Part shown: piece by piece, positions 11,359 through 22,083 of the stretch
How positions within the stretch are numbered: position 1 is the first letter of the stretch
How the letters are laid out: the number at the start of each line of letters is the position of its first letter
From: Zanthoxylum bungeanum
Taxonomy: Eukaryota; Streptophyta; Magnoliopsida; Sapindales; Rutaceae
Direction: 5' to 3'
Assembly: GCA_019454045.1 (NCBI GenBank)
Contig: SKCR01018436.1
Span: forward strand, 62,001-126,000
Length of the DNA: 64,000 nt
Translations under genes and position numbers: made by a program
Notes under the pieces: generated by a model
Databases searched by the model: none
What the model was told of the DNA's origin: nothing
What the model saw: the letters and a program-made list of their open reading frames with translations, nothing else

Positions 11359-12700
11359 AGAACCTTAGGTAATGATCCATCCGTACATGGGATGATTTGC
11401 AAGAACAGTTTCTAAAAAAATACTTTCCCCCTCACAGGAAAAACTCCTTTAAGAGGAGAATCACAATATTCACACAAAAGTCGAGGGAAACATTTTACCA
11501 ATGTTGGGAGAGGTTTAAAGAGATGTTGAATATTTGTCCACATCACGGGTTTGAAACATGGAGGCTAGTCACATACTTCTACGAGGAGTAATGATGTGTA
11601 GACAAGTAGTGAAAATGATGTGTAATGAGGAGTTTAGGGACAAAAATCCCGAAGATGCACTAGATTACCTAGAACACATAGCAGAGAATGCATAAAAATA
11701 GGACACAGCTGGAACTTATGAGTCGTGTGTAAAACCACAGCCATCTGGTAGAGGTATGTTTAACCTTAGGGAAGACCATGACCTTTCTGCTAAGTATGCA
11801 TCTATAGCTAAAAAAGTTGAGGCATTAGAAATGAGGAAGAGTGATCATGTCAAGTCAGTTCAAGAAGTCACATGTCAAATTTGTAATTCAAATGAACATG
11901 TCACACAAGTTTTCCCAACCTTGCCAGCCCTATAAGAATGTCTTTATGACCAAGTCAGTTCCATAAACACTTTCAATAGACCAAATCCAAACCCAAACCC
12001 ATACTCTGAAACCTATAATTTCAGTTGGAGAAACCATCCAAACTTCAATTGGAGGAATGATAACCAAGAACAACCATTGCAACAACCTCCCCGGGTACAC
12101 CAGAATTTTCGAAATTCCCAGAATTATGCACTATATATCCCACCACCTAGGAAAACCCTTGAGGATACATTGCATGCATTCAATGAGAAACAAGAAGCCA
12201 TCAATAACAAAATGTGCAAACATTGATTGATCTGAAAGATACTTTTTCCAAAATCACATATGCATTAACCATTAATGAGAAATGAAACTTTCCTGCACAA
12301 CCACAGCCGAACCCCAAGAGTCATCAAAATCCGTACGAAGGTAGTTCTGGTAGTCAACATATAGACCAAGTCAAATCTGTTATTACTCTTTGCAGTGGTA
12401 AGGTCATCCACAGATCTATTCTTGAACCTCGCGAAGATGAAAATAAATCAGATTCAGAGGGTAAGGAATGGGTTGATGAATTATTACCTATCATTGATGA
12501 TAATAATTTTTCTCATGCACCTCCATTTCCACAGGCATAAATAAATTGAACAATTCCCCAGAGATATATGAAATATTCAAACAGGTAAAAGTCAATATTT
12601 CTTTGTTAGATGTCATCCAACAGATACCATCTTATGCCAAATTTCTGAAAGACTTATACACCGTTAAAAGAAAACATCAGGTAAGAAAGAAAGCTTTTCA
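11359..12700 (+). pseudogene. Element C gag, 3' part
   Basis: Continues the capsid after solo LTR D: TWDDLQEQFLKKYFPPHRK, then WERFKEMLNICPHHGFETW to 11591. Decayed sequence follows with a CQICNSNEHV zinc-knuckle-like motif near 11875, a polar Asn/Pro-rich stretch (RPNPNPNPYSETYNFSWRNH near 11980) and the pre-protease segment. There are several stops and frame changes. These are the same segments in the same order as the gag of element E. Confidence 0.75.
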
Positions 12701-12809
12701 ACCTGAATAGGTAAGTTCCATTCTCTCAACCAATAATGCATTAAAATACAAGGACCCTGGTTGTCCAACTATTTCATGTATTATTGAAAATCAAAAAATT
12801 GAACATGAT

Positions 12810-13808
12810 TTGCTTGATCTTGGAGCCAGTGTCAATTTGCTTCAATTTTCGATTTACCAACAACTTAATATTGGTGAGTTAAAACCAACATCAACTATTC
12901 TTTTACTTGTCGATAGATCACTCAAGGTACCGAAAGGAATTATGGAAGACGTGTTAATACAAGTCGATAAATTCATATGTCATGTGGATTTTATTGTCCT
13001 GGAAATACATGTAGCTGATAGTTATAAGCCAATTCCTGTAATATTTGGTTGCCCATTTTTAGCAACAGTTAATGCTTTAATTAATTGCAGGAATGAAATC
13101 ATGAATTCGCCCTTTGGCAATATGACATAAAAGCTTAATCTTTTTAACATGTGCAAACAACCATACGACGAGGATAATGAAGACGAGAACATAGAATTAA
13201 TTGAACCAATTGTGGATGAATATATTCATGGGAGTTTATCTGATCTTATGGAAATTTGTACAACTAATTTTCTTGAATCAAGTACACAATTATATTCAGA
13301 TATTCCTAATGAATTTTTACTTGATTCTACACAGGTACTGGAAGATGATGGAGAAAAGCAAAATCTTGAGGAGCTAGAAACACTAGAAGAAGAAAAACAA
13401 GAGGAATCACCAAATTTGGAATTGAAGACTTTGCCAGAAGAATTAAAGTATGCATCTATTGGAGATGAACAAACTCACTCAGTGGAAATTTCTTCCTCTC
13501 TCATAAGCGACCAAGAAGAAAAAATACCTCTAGACTGGAGTCATCAAGGTATGGAAGAAACTCTTGCAAAACTCCACAGATATTTTCCTTCTCTCTCCCA
13601 AAATGCTATGATGAAAATTTACAAAGCACACACCGAAAGAATGAGGCTTCTTATGATTCATGGTATTCTTAGTGATATTCGTTGGGTTGTCTTAACACCT
13701 AGTGCCCTAAATCCAACTGGTTTGAGAGTCACTGGCCCAAAGTTCGTTACGATGATTGAAGATGCATCATTATTTAAAAAAAAAATCTATTTTTGTATTT
13801 ATAAATAA
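12810..13808 (+). pseudogene. Element C protease and linker fused to the N-terminal part of a downstream ORF
   Basis: One frame with a single stop (TAA, 13128-13130). The first part is an Athila aspartic protease: LDLGASVNLLQFS with the active-site D-x-GAS pattern, then GCPFLATVNALI. The second part is the acidic linker that in complete elements leads into reverse transcriptase (ELKTLPEELKYA near residue 95 of 13149-13808). Instead of RT it jumps to MEETLAKLHRYFPSLSQNAM, which corresponds to the start of the ORF at 20631 in element E. Protease would mature the gag; here it is probably dead. Confidence 0.8.
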
Positions 13809-14079
13809 ACTTTCATTGCCAAAAGGCGTGAACTCTAATATTATTTTTGGACTGAAATATTACTCTATTTTCAATGAGACATGTGAATATTATGAGCACA
13901 ATGAATTTATTAATACCTTGTTTTATGTGTGTATGGAAGAAGAGTAAAAAGTATATGAGAATTTACTTGTTTGATCATTTAGAAAGAAAGAAAACAATTA
14001 TTAATTTGGAAAATAATTTGTTTTTTTAAAGTTTTTCACTTAAATTACTAGGGACTAGTAATAAGCTGGTTGGGGGGTA
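13809..14079 (+). other. Element C 3' non-coding part and polypurine tract
   Basis: AT-rich sequence with a small open frame of no known type, ending in gctggttggggggta just before the LTR. That tract is the likely plus-strand primer. Confidence 0.65.
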
Positions 14080-15338
14080 TGATGAACACTAAAACGTGTA
14101 CATTTATTAAAAGGAAAAATCAATCATTTTACACTTGTAGTTTCATTTATCCTCTTAATTTAGCATAATAATTAAATTTATGTTTTATATATTTTTATTG
14201 TGATTTTTATCTTTTAAATAGGTGAAATAATACTTTGGATGCATATCTAGAAAAATGGACTTGATATTTGGATTTTGGAGGCCAGAAATTTAATATGGTG
14301 TTCTAACAGTGTACAACTTCGAAAATTTCAGCTTTGTGCAATGTTCATATTTTAGGCATAATGTTTTACTCAGATATCGGATTAAGGTGATTCAAGTTCC
14401 AAATGAAAGAAGACGCAAAGATCTACAACTTTGATGTTCATAAGATTTTCGAATTCTGAAGTTTTTAAGGCCGAGATTGATAAAAAATTCCAAAATGTAT
14501 TATATATAATATTTAAAGACAAAAACAAGAAGAAAACAAATAAATGATTCCCACCAATTTTGAAATTTGCAAATTGCAAATTGCATGGGAGAGTGTTGAG
14601 CCCTCTACTATAAATAGAGGTTCTTAGCACCTTAAGAAATCAGCCTGGATTCCATAGTTTTCTCTGAAAATTTATGGAGTTCTTGCTCTTGTGTGTTTTA
14701 TTGTTTTTAAAAGCTTTCTTGTAATTTCTTTTATTTCAGTAATAAAATTATGTGTGTTATTATTAAAATATGAGTAGCTAATTTCTTTTTGCTGGGATAA
14801 AGGGATAAGCTTTTAATATGAAAATTTAGATTAATCTCACTTATATTATAATATATAAATTATAATCTAATGATTAATATTTAATTTGATTCTGGATTAA
14901 TTATTGATAAACTTTGTTACCGTCTACATGATTGTGTTTATTTATTTGGCATAATTGAGTACCTAACTGGAATTGTTATAGAAAAAAATTATCATCGCTT
15001 TCTTGGCTGATTTTATATGTTTTGGCATAATTAATTCCTGAAATAAATTAATTGGGTAATAATGACAATTTATACATTATGAAAATTGATATTTCTAAAT
15101 TTGAAATATTAAAAGTGGATTCCATAACCCCCAGTATTTTATTTTATTCTTACAGTCCAATTAAAAACAAAAAATTCTCCAATCATTTCAAAAAAATCAA
15201 GCCTTTTTATTTTTATTGAAATTTTTATTTTATTTTACTAAATTTATTCCCTGTGGATCGACCACGGTCTTACCGGATTATTTTATCACTTTGACACTCT
15301 TATACTTGGGAGTAAAGAATCACTTTTTGAGCGTGTCA
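14080..15338 (+). repeat. Element C 3' LTR
   Basis: Starts TGATGAACACT and ends GAGCGTGTCA. It contains TATAAATA at 14609-14616. It is about 54 bases shorter than the 5' LTR, partly because the hairpin segment is missing. TSD tctac follows. Confidence 0.9.
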
Positions 15339-15601
15339 TCTACCAAAAGTGATTTTGGGTAGAAACAGTTCATACAACATGCTATGTTGTAAATAGATCT
15401 CCATCAACAGCAAATGATTAGAAGACACTGATGGAGATGTGGAGCGGAAAGCCAACTGATTACTCATCTCTTCACATTTTTTGTTGTCCTATATACGTGA
15501 TGGACAACGCTCAAGAAAGAACAAAGCTAGATCTAAAATCTAGAAAATATATTTTCTTAAGTTATGCTGATGGAGTAAATGAGTATCGCTTGTGGGATCC
15601 C
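15339..15601 (+). pseudogene. Copia element A, integrase 3' part
   Basis: Follows directly from 6592-6803 once element C is set aside. Readable pieces in shifting frames include SSLHIFG-like and DNAQERTKLD, a copia integrase C-terminal region. There are stops and a frame change. It is cut at 15601 by element E, and the reading resumes at 25531-25532 plus 35055. Confidence 0.75.
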
Positions 15602-16193
15602 TGATGAGCAGAAAATATATCAATATTTACCGCCCCTTTTATTTAATATTTTGTTTAGTTTCTCGGGTTTGATGAACGTTTTGGTGTGTTTTAGTTTATT
15701 TTACAGATAAAATAATATTGGGACACAATGAAATCATTTAGGACGAAATGTGGGTCAAATAAGGGTAAAAATTGGACTTGACATATTAATTTTGGAGATT
15801 AGAAATTTGAAAGGGCGTTTTAACGAAGTGCAGTTTTGGAAATTCCAATTTTGCGCATCTGTCGTATTTTGGGCATAAATTTTTACTCTTATCGGATTGA
15901 GCTGATTCAAGTTCAAGATTAAAGAAGACTCAAAGATCTACAACTTTGAAAGACAAAATAATTTCGAATTCTGAAGATTTCATGCCCGAAATTGATGAAC
16001 CATCCAGAAGTGTGTTGTGTGTAATTATTAAAGTCATTTTCAATCATTTTCAAAGCAAAAAAAAAAATAAATTAATAAATAAATAATAAAAATTATCAAA
16101 TCACCACCAAACATGATAAGCAATTAGTGGAGCAATTAGTGGAGCAATTAATAATGGATTTGGTGGATGATTTGATGGAGGCAAAATTTTGCC

Positions 16194-16201
16194 TATAAAT
16201 A
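16194..16201 (+). promoter_or_regulatory. TATA box of element E 5' LTR
   Basis: TATAAATA in gcctataaataccaag; the same motif is at 24024-24031 in the 3' LTR. It is the probable promoter for the element RNA, including the transcript that carries the LOG-family ORF. Confidence 0.7.
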
Positions 16202-16754
16202 CCAAGCCATTTCATTTGTAAATTCATACTTTCTTCTAAGGAATTCCTTAAGAATACTAAGAAGATTGTATATTGTTTGTTTATTTACAGCTTTCAGTAA
16301 TTAATTTCCGCTTTTGCACTTTCTTTTCTTTACTTTTCAGTTTTTACTTTCCGCAATTTACTTTTACGCACAATACTCTTCTTTCTTTAATTTTCAGTTT
16401 TTACTTTTCAGTAATGAGGAGGTAACTCCCCTTTGCTGGGGTAAAAGGTAAAAATTTTATTACTAATATTTAGATTAATCTCCCTTAATTATAATATATA
16501 AACTAGTTAAAACCTGACTTAACGAGGATACTGCCATATTGGTCGGTTGATAATTATTTAAATTGGTTTTAACCTGACTAAACTGGATACCGCCTGATTG
16601 GTCGGTTGGTAATTAATTATTAATTTGACTTAATATGGATACCGCCTATATGGCTGGTTGGTAATTATCATGCAAAGTTAATATATTATATTAAGGGAGA
16701 TATCTAAAATAGAAGTAATAAAAGTGGATCCTTTTACCTCAATATTTTATTTTA

Positions 16755-16945
16755 TTGTACTTTTACTTTATTTACTTTTCAGTAATTTACTTTCAGCATT
16801 TACTTTTCAGCAATTTACTTTCAGCATTTACTTTTCAGTAATTTACTTTCAGCATTTACTTTTCAGCATTTAATTTTCAGTATTTATTTTCAGCATTTAC
16901 TTTCCGTCATTTACTTTTCAGCAATTTACTTTTCAGCATTTTACT
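16755..16945 (+). repeat. Minisatellite in element E LTR
   Basis: Imperfect repeats alternating tttacttttcagcaa and tttactttcagca. A matching, slightly shorter block is at about 24590-24745 in the 3' LTR. The differing copy number shows change since insertion. Confidence 0.8.
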
Positions 16946-17729
16946 TTATGTCTTTTATTTTATTTAAGTTTTTACTAGCTCTAGTTATGTGTCGTAACTA
17001 AGTTAGTTATCTGGGGTTGTGATGAATTCTAATATCACCGGTTTATAAGGGGTTATTTTATAGTTTGGGTAATTTAAAGGTTTACTTATTAAGTCTTAAG
17101 CTTAATGCTTCTTGTTGTCTGATCACCAATAAGATTGATGTGGTAAATCTAAAGTACACTTGACAAAGGAATGTTAGGTTTCAGCATAAGACTTAATAGC
17201 CCACGATCTTCCTTGAGGATAGATAACCCTTTAATATATTTCCTTACAGGATATACATATACCTGTCGGGCGGGGGTAGCCATAATTGGAACTTAAACTT
17301 CATGAATCCAGGTAATTTGGTTGACATAGACATATGGTTCAATGGGGTTATACTGGGTATTTGCGTCTGACAATCGACAGAGGCTTTCGCATAATTTAGT
17401 GTTCCAGGTTAGTAAACTGATTTATTATACAAACATAAAATAACCACTTCATCTTTAAAATGATATTGGAAGAAATCACAACCCTAGATAGTTTCCTAAT
17501 ATTGAATTTTCTTAAACCTACTTTCTCGCAATTTTATTTACATGTTTTTAAATTCAAAATCATCACCATTTCAAATCAATCAATCAACTTATTACATACT
17601 AGTAATCATTTGACTTCATAAAATTAATAGATTAGGTTTTAAGTCCTCGTGGGATCGATACTTTTTATACTACTTGAACGATACGTGCGCTTGCATTATT
17701 CGTGTGTGATTACGCACCGGTCAAGTTTT

Positions 17730-17747
17730 TGGCGCCGTTGCCGGGGA
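17730..17747 (+). other. Element E primer-binding site (Asp-tRNA)
   Basis: tggcgccgttgccgggga, six bases after the LTR end. It is the standard site of Athila elements. Confidence 0.92.
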
Positions 17748-17855
17748 CTTATTTATCTTTCACTATTAGTTTAGAGGTTAGATACATTTACTTGTATCTA
17801 ATTTCTTTTTACTTATTGTTTTTGTTTTATTGTGTTTCAGGTTCTCAGATCCTTC

Positions 17856-19475
17856 ATGAGACGAACCAGAAACTTTGAACTCCGTTCGCTTGACCCAGAA
17901 ATTGAAAGAACCATCAGACAGTTGAGAAGGGAAATGCGAGAAGCCCAAGAAGCTTTAGTCAACATGGAACCTGAACCTTTGGAGATTGCACCACCAATTC
18001 CCATTCGAGAAAGAACCATTCCGATGGTTGAAAAACTCATTTCATGTATTGTACTTCCTCCCTTACCAGCAAATGCAGGTGACATCAGCAGTCGGTTCAG
18101 TTTGGGGGGAATGCAACTGAAGATCCTAATGCCCACATCATCAACTTCCTGCAAGTTTGTGACACTTTCAATTACAACCGAGAAGCTGAAGAAGCAATGA
18201 GACTGTGTATTTTCCTATACACCTTGAAAGACAGAGCTAAAGCTTGGCTACATTCACTACCAGCAGGTTCCATCACAACTTGGAACACTTTAGCCACCAA
18301 ATTTCTTGCAAAGTACTTTCCACCAGCCAGAACTGGAAAGCTGAGGAATGACATCACATCTTTTGTGCAACAAGACTCATAAACTCTCTACGAAGCTTGG
18401 GAAAGATACAAAGATTTGCTCCGGAAATATCCTCACCATGAGATTCCAAAATGGCTTCAAGTCCAAACCTTCTATAATGGACTTTCTGGACTGATGAGAA
18501 CCACAATCGATGCTGCTGCTGGAGGAGCTTTAATGGCAAAAGGAGAAGATCAAGCCTGGGACCTAATCGAAGAAATGGCCAACAACAATTCCTTGTGGCC
18601 AACAGAAATGAGCATGATCCAAAGAATTACAGGAATTTATGAAAGTTGAGCCAATACAGCAGTCAACGCCAAGATGGATCAGATATGCAAATTCATGGAG
18701 ACTTTCAGCACTGGATCCACAAGTTCACCATATGGAGGAGCACCAGAACCAAACCAACTTGAAGAAACGGTGAATTTTGTCAACAATTTCAACAGACAAG
18801 GGAACAATCCATATTCCAACACCTACAACCCAGGGTGGAGGAATCATCCCAATTTTTCATGGAGCAACAATTCAGGACAAAAGAACAATCCACCACCTGG
18901 ATTTCAACAGCAAAACTATCCACCACTAGGATTTCAACAACTGAACAAAGGCCAGGAACATGAAAAAGAACCATAAATGAAAGAATGGATTGCAGAGATG
19001 TTCAAAAAGCAACAAGCAGCATATGATGTTATCTTTCAAAGCCAATCTGCTTCCATCAAAGCACTGGAGAATCAAACCGGACAACTGGCCAATGTTCAAA
19101 GTTACAGACCGCCAGGTAATCTTCCCAGCAACACAGAACCCAATCCAAGGAACCGAGGGAATGAGCAATGTCATGCCATCATGTTAAAAAGCGGTACTGA
19201 AATCAACAAAGATGTTGGAGCCAAAACAACTGCTGAGGAAGTTCCAAAAGAAACAAAGCAACAGATGGAGGAAAAAGAAGCAAAGGAAAAAGAACAGATC
19301 ACTCAACCTCCACATTTTCCTCAGCGTCTTCAGAAAAACAAACTGGACAAGCAGTTTGCTCGTTTCCTGGAGGTGTTCAAAAAACTGCACATCAACATTC
19401 CATTTGCAGAAGCCTTGGAACAAATGCCCAGCTATGTAAAATTCATGAAAGACATTCTTTCACGAAAAACGGAGA
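17856..19475 (+). pseudogene. Element E gag, broken
   Basis: Structural gag. Start ATG at 17856 (MRRTRNFELRSLDPEIER), 16 bases after an acceptor-like tttcag. The capsid core is readable from 18119 (DPNAHIINFLQVCDTFNYN), then LKDRAKAWLHSLPAGSITTW and WERYKDLLRKYPHHEIP. A polar Asn/Gln/Pro-rich region follows (18680-18970), then the conserved pre-protease segment FLEVFKKLHINIPFAEALEQ. Frame changes occur at the G-run near 18103-18109 and near 19470. Stops are TAA 18380, TGA 18647 and TAA 18974. It is Athila type by sequence order. Confidence 0.85.
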
Positions 19476-20492
19476 TTGGGAGATTACGAGACAGTAGCAT
19501 TGACAGAAGAATGCAGCGCCATCATTCAGATGAAGCTTCCCCCAAAGTTGAAAGATCCTGGCAGTTTCACCATTTCTTGCATCATAGGAGAACATAACTT
19601 TGGTAGGGCTTTATGTGATTTAGGTGCAAGTGTTAACTTGATGCCTTTTTCTATTTTCAGGAAATTGTAGATTGGAGAAACAATGACAACTTCAGTCTCT
19701 CTACAACTTGCTGATAGAACGCTCGTATTTCCAAGAGGCGTAGTTGAGGATGTGCTGGTCAAGGTTGACAAATTCATTTTCCCAGCAGATTTTATTATCC
19801 TTGATATGGATGAAGACGCAGATGTTCCAATCATCATCGGGAGACCATTCTTGGCTACAGGTCGAACCATTATTGATGTACAAAAAGGAGAATTAACCAT
19901 GAGGGTACAGGACCAAGAGGTAACATTCAATGTTTTCAAGGCCATGAATTTCCCAGAGGATGAAAAGAAGGAGAAATGTTTCAGACTTGATGTGATACAC
20001 AGTACCATTCAGAACTCCAATGCAATGCAAAGTTCTACTGACAAACTTAAAACATGTCAATTGCTTGTGGAGCCTGAAGATAAATCGTATTTTGCACTGA
20101 AAAAGCCAATTCTTGCACTACAAGCAACAAAAGAGAAAAAGTTCCACCAGCTCAACGAATTGGAGGAATTTCACAATCAGCCTTTTGAGGATGCCAAATT
20201 GTACAAAGAAAAGGCCAAGAAGAGACATGATGAGAAGTTAGTACGCATACAACTGGAACTAGGGCAGAAGGTACTGTTAAACAAATCAAGGGTGAAATTC
20301 TTCCCATGGAAGCCAAAATCACGGTGGTCAGGTCCATTTGTGATCACCAAAGTTTTACCAGATAGAGCCGTTGAGATACATGATCCTGACTCCAACAAAA
20401 CTTTCAAGGTTAAAAACAAGCGTGTTAAGCACTACTGGGGAGAATCGTTTGAGCGACAAAAAGAAAGTGTCACACATTCAGATCCAGCCTAA
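19476..20492 (+). pseudogene. Element E protease joined to integrase C-terminal tail
   Basis: A single frame with one stop (TAG 19668-19670). The aspartic protease begins with ALTEECSAIIQMKLPPKLKD; the active-site region is ALCDLGASVNLMPFS, then DVPIIIGRPFLATGRTIIDV. After about residue 115 of the 19683-20492 part the sequence changes to the C-terminal integrase region: LNELEEFHNQPFEDAKLYKE, then KSRVKFFPWKPKSRWSGPF. The polymerase, RNase H and integrase catalytic core that belong between them are absent. This is a large in-frame internal deletion. Confidence 0.85.
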
Positions 20493-20612
20493 CGATCGAG
20501 AAGTCACGTCTAGCTGACGACGTTAAACTTAGCACTAGCAGGGAGGCAACCCATGCAATTTGTGTATATATTGTGATTTGGTGTGATTTAATTTTGTGTG
20601 TCTAGTTTTTGC

Positions 20613-20614
20613 AG
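20613..20614 (+). promoter_or_regulatory. Candidate splice acceptor before the small basic ORF
   Basis: Pyrimidine-rich tctagtttttgcag ends 16 bases before the ATG at 20631. Not tested; a short acceptor-like string alone is weak evidence. Confidence 0.35.
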
Positions 20615-20630
20615 ATTAAGACATTTAAGG

Positions 20631-21179
20631 ATGGAAGAAGTTCTCGCAAATCTTCACAAGTAATTTCCTTCTCTCCCTCAAAACTCTCTGATGAAAGTCT
20701 ACAAAGCTCGCTTGGAACGAATGAGACTACAGATGATCCATGATATTCCTGATGACATTCGTTGGGTAATTGAAGCACGAGTCTGATTGGCAGGTGAGTC
20801 TTCTGACTCTTTTATTTCACATCTGCCTGGTTTTGGAAGAAGCACTTATGCAAAGAAACGTAGAGCTAAGCAAATGGGTGTTTGTTACAAATATGCACGC
20901 TGGAATTGCAATACTCGTTGTCGTTCTTTAGGAATGGTGTATGATAATCACGAAGATAAAATTAAATTCATTAGAGATGGCTTGAGTAAGGAGCCTGTAG
21001 ATAATATATCTTCGACTCTTGAGACGCATCCCAGTGGATATGTTCATATAGTCATTCGCAAATTACATACACAATTTCAAAAAGAAAGACAACAGTTAAG
21101 TCTTGGGAATCTGACTCAAAAAGACCCTGTTTGCCAATTTATAAGAAAATTGGATGGGAAGCTTGTCCCTGATGCATAG
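20631..21179 (+). pseudogene. Small basic/Cys-rich ORF of element E, broken by two stops
   Basis: A 183-codon frame from ATG 20631 with stops at TAA 20661-20663 and TGA 20784-20786. The N-terminal 50 residues match the segment kept in element C (MEETLAKLHRYFPSLSQ). The second half has a basic patch GRSTYAKKRRAKQ followed directly by C-x11-C-type spacing (CYKYARWNCNTRC), then a polar helix-rich tail to 21179. An Arg/Lys patch of this form followed by a Cys cluster is the layout of the cysteine-rich, nucleic-acid-binding, silencing-suppressor proteins of carlaviruses and relatives. That likeness is recognised by eye, over one segment, and could be chance. It could equally be an undescribed retroelement accessory protein. 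Confidence 0.5.
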
Positions 21180-21278
21180 ACGTCAATCAAGCTGCTACTT
21201 TCCTTGTAAATATTATATCTCTTTGTCTTTTCCTAATAATTATAATTTGTTTTGTTGTTTTCTTTTATTTTCTCCGAC

Positions 21279-21280
21279 AG
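21279..21280 (+). promoter_or_regulatory. Candidate splice acceptor upstream of the LOG-family ORF
   Basis: A 40-base T/C-rich tract ends in tctccgacag. A second candidate, accattttcag, ends at 21377. No ATG occurs between 21281 and the ORF start at 21430, so splicing here would make the LOG-family ATG the first start codon. Confidence 0.4.
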
Positions 21281-21429
21281 GATCCAGACCTTTTTGACTA
21301 TCACGATTTATTTTACTATTAACTAATAATTGTCATTTGGTAGGTAGTAGTGCTATTATTTTACTCACCATTTTCAGATATTATAAATTTAACTCATCAT
21401 TGCACTTTTGAAGACATCTAGAGTAAAAC

Positions 21430-22083
21430 ATGGAAGCCACTTCAAGAAGACGAGTTGAAAACATCTGTGTGTTTTGCGGTACTAGTGTTGGTGTTAAGCC
21501 ACAATACGTAAAAGCAGCACAGGAATTGGGTCGAGTCTTAGCTGCAAGGAATATGCACTTAGTATATGGCGGAGGCAATCTTGGACTAATGAGGATCGTT
21601 TCAAAGGCCGTACAGGAAGGAGGCAGTCATGTTTTGGGAATCATCCCAAAACCTTTGGCAGAGGCAAATCTTATTGGACCATCAAACAGAGAAGAGCTAA
21701 TTGTGCCAAGTATGTCTGAACGACTGGTAGAAATGATTAACCATGCTGATGCTTTTATTGCTTTGCCAGATGGCTTGGGTATATTGGAGGAAATTTTTAC
21801 AGTATTATCTTGGGCAAACTTGAACATACACCAGAAACCACTTGGACTGTACAACGTTGAAGTATTTTATGATTTTCTTTGTGTGTTTCTTGATGATGCC
21901 CGGAGAAATGGGTTCGTGACAAAACATATGAAAGAACTCCTCTTTACTGCCAGAACTGCTCCGGATCTAATAAACCAACTCTTAGCCTATGAACCACAAG
22001 TTGACCCTATCCTTTCAAAGATAAATTGGTCCGAGGACGATCATGGTAAGATGCGTCAGATTAATCTGGATCTTAACCTTTAA
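21430..22083 (+). CDS. LOG-family protein (cytokinin riboside 5'-monophosphate phosphoribohydrolase-like) captured in element E
   Basis: An intact 217-codon ORF without introns. LOG enzymes release active cytokinin bases from their nucleoside monophosphates in the cytosol. Family marks: ICVFCGTSVGVKPQYVKAA (12-30), LVYGGGNLGLM (44-54), GGSHVLGIIPK (64-74), then the catalytic region. The usual PGGxGTxxE reads PDGLGILEE (113-121): Asp replaces the second residue and Ile replaces Thr, while Glu121 stays. The upstream Arg (R98 in MSERLVEM) stays, but the Lys normally next to it is Leu. Activity is therefore uncertain. The protein ends INLDLNL; LDLNL is an EAR-type repressor motif in other plant proteins. 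Start chosen at 21430: good context (aacATGG) and the family N-terminus. It is the longest undamaged ORF of element E with a known fold. Host LOG genes have several exons, so capture of a spliced mRNA is likely. Confidence 0.9.
   Translation: MEATSRRRVENICVFCGTSVGVKPQYVKAAQELGRVLAARNMHLVYGGGNLGLMRIVSKAVQEGGSHVLGIIPKPLAEANLIGPSNREELIVPSMSERLVEMINHADAFIALPDGLGILEEIFTVLSWANLNIHQKPLGLYNVEVFYDFLCVFLDDARRNGFVTKHMKELLFTARTAPDLINQLLAYEPQVDPILSKINWSEDDHGKMRQINLDLNL

Larger units (their letters stand above)
6804..15338 (+). mobile_element. Element C: non-autonomous Athila-like Gypsy LTR retrotransposon
   Basis: LTRs at 6804-8116 and 14080-15338 are flanked by a perfect 5-base TSD tctac (6799-6803 and 15339-15343). 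The PBS tggccccgttgccgggga at 8123-8140 is one base off the Asp-tRNA site used by Athila elements. The tract tggggggta precedes the 3' LTR. Inside are gag and protease remnants and the linker that normally precedes reverse transcriptase. The RT, RNase H and integrase domains are absent. Gag is split by solo LTR D. Confidence 0.9.
15602..17723 (+). repeat. Element E 5' LTR
   Basis: Starts TGATGAGCAG and ends CACCGGTCA. TATAAATA is at 16194-16201. It contains three ggataccgcc units (16530-16660) and a minisatellite of tttacttttcagcatt units at about 16755-16945. Confidence 0.93.

Noticed and set aside
17837..18154. 105-codon minus-strand frame
   Set aside because: Antisense of element E gag.
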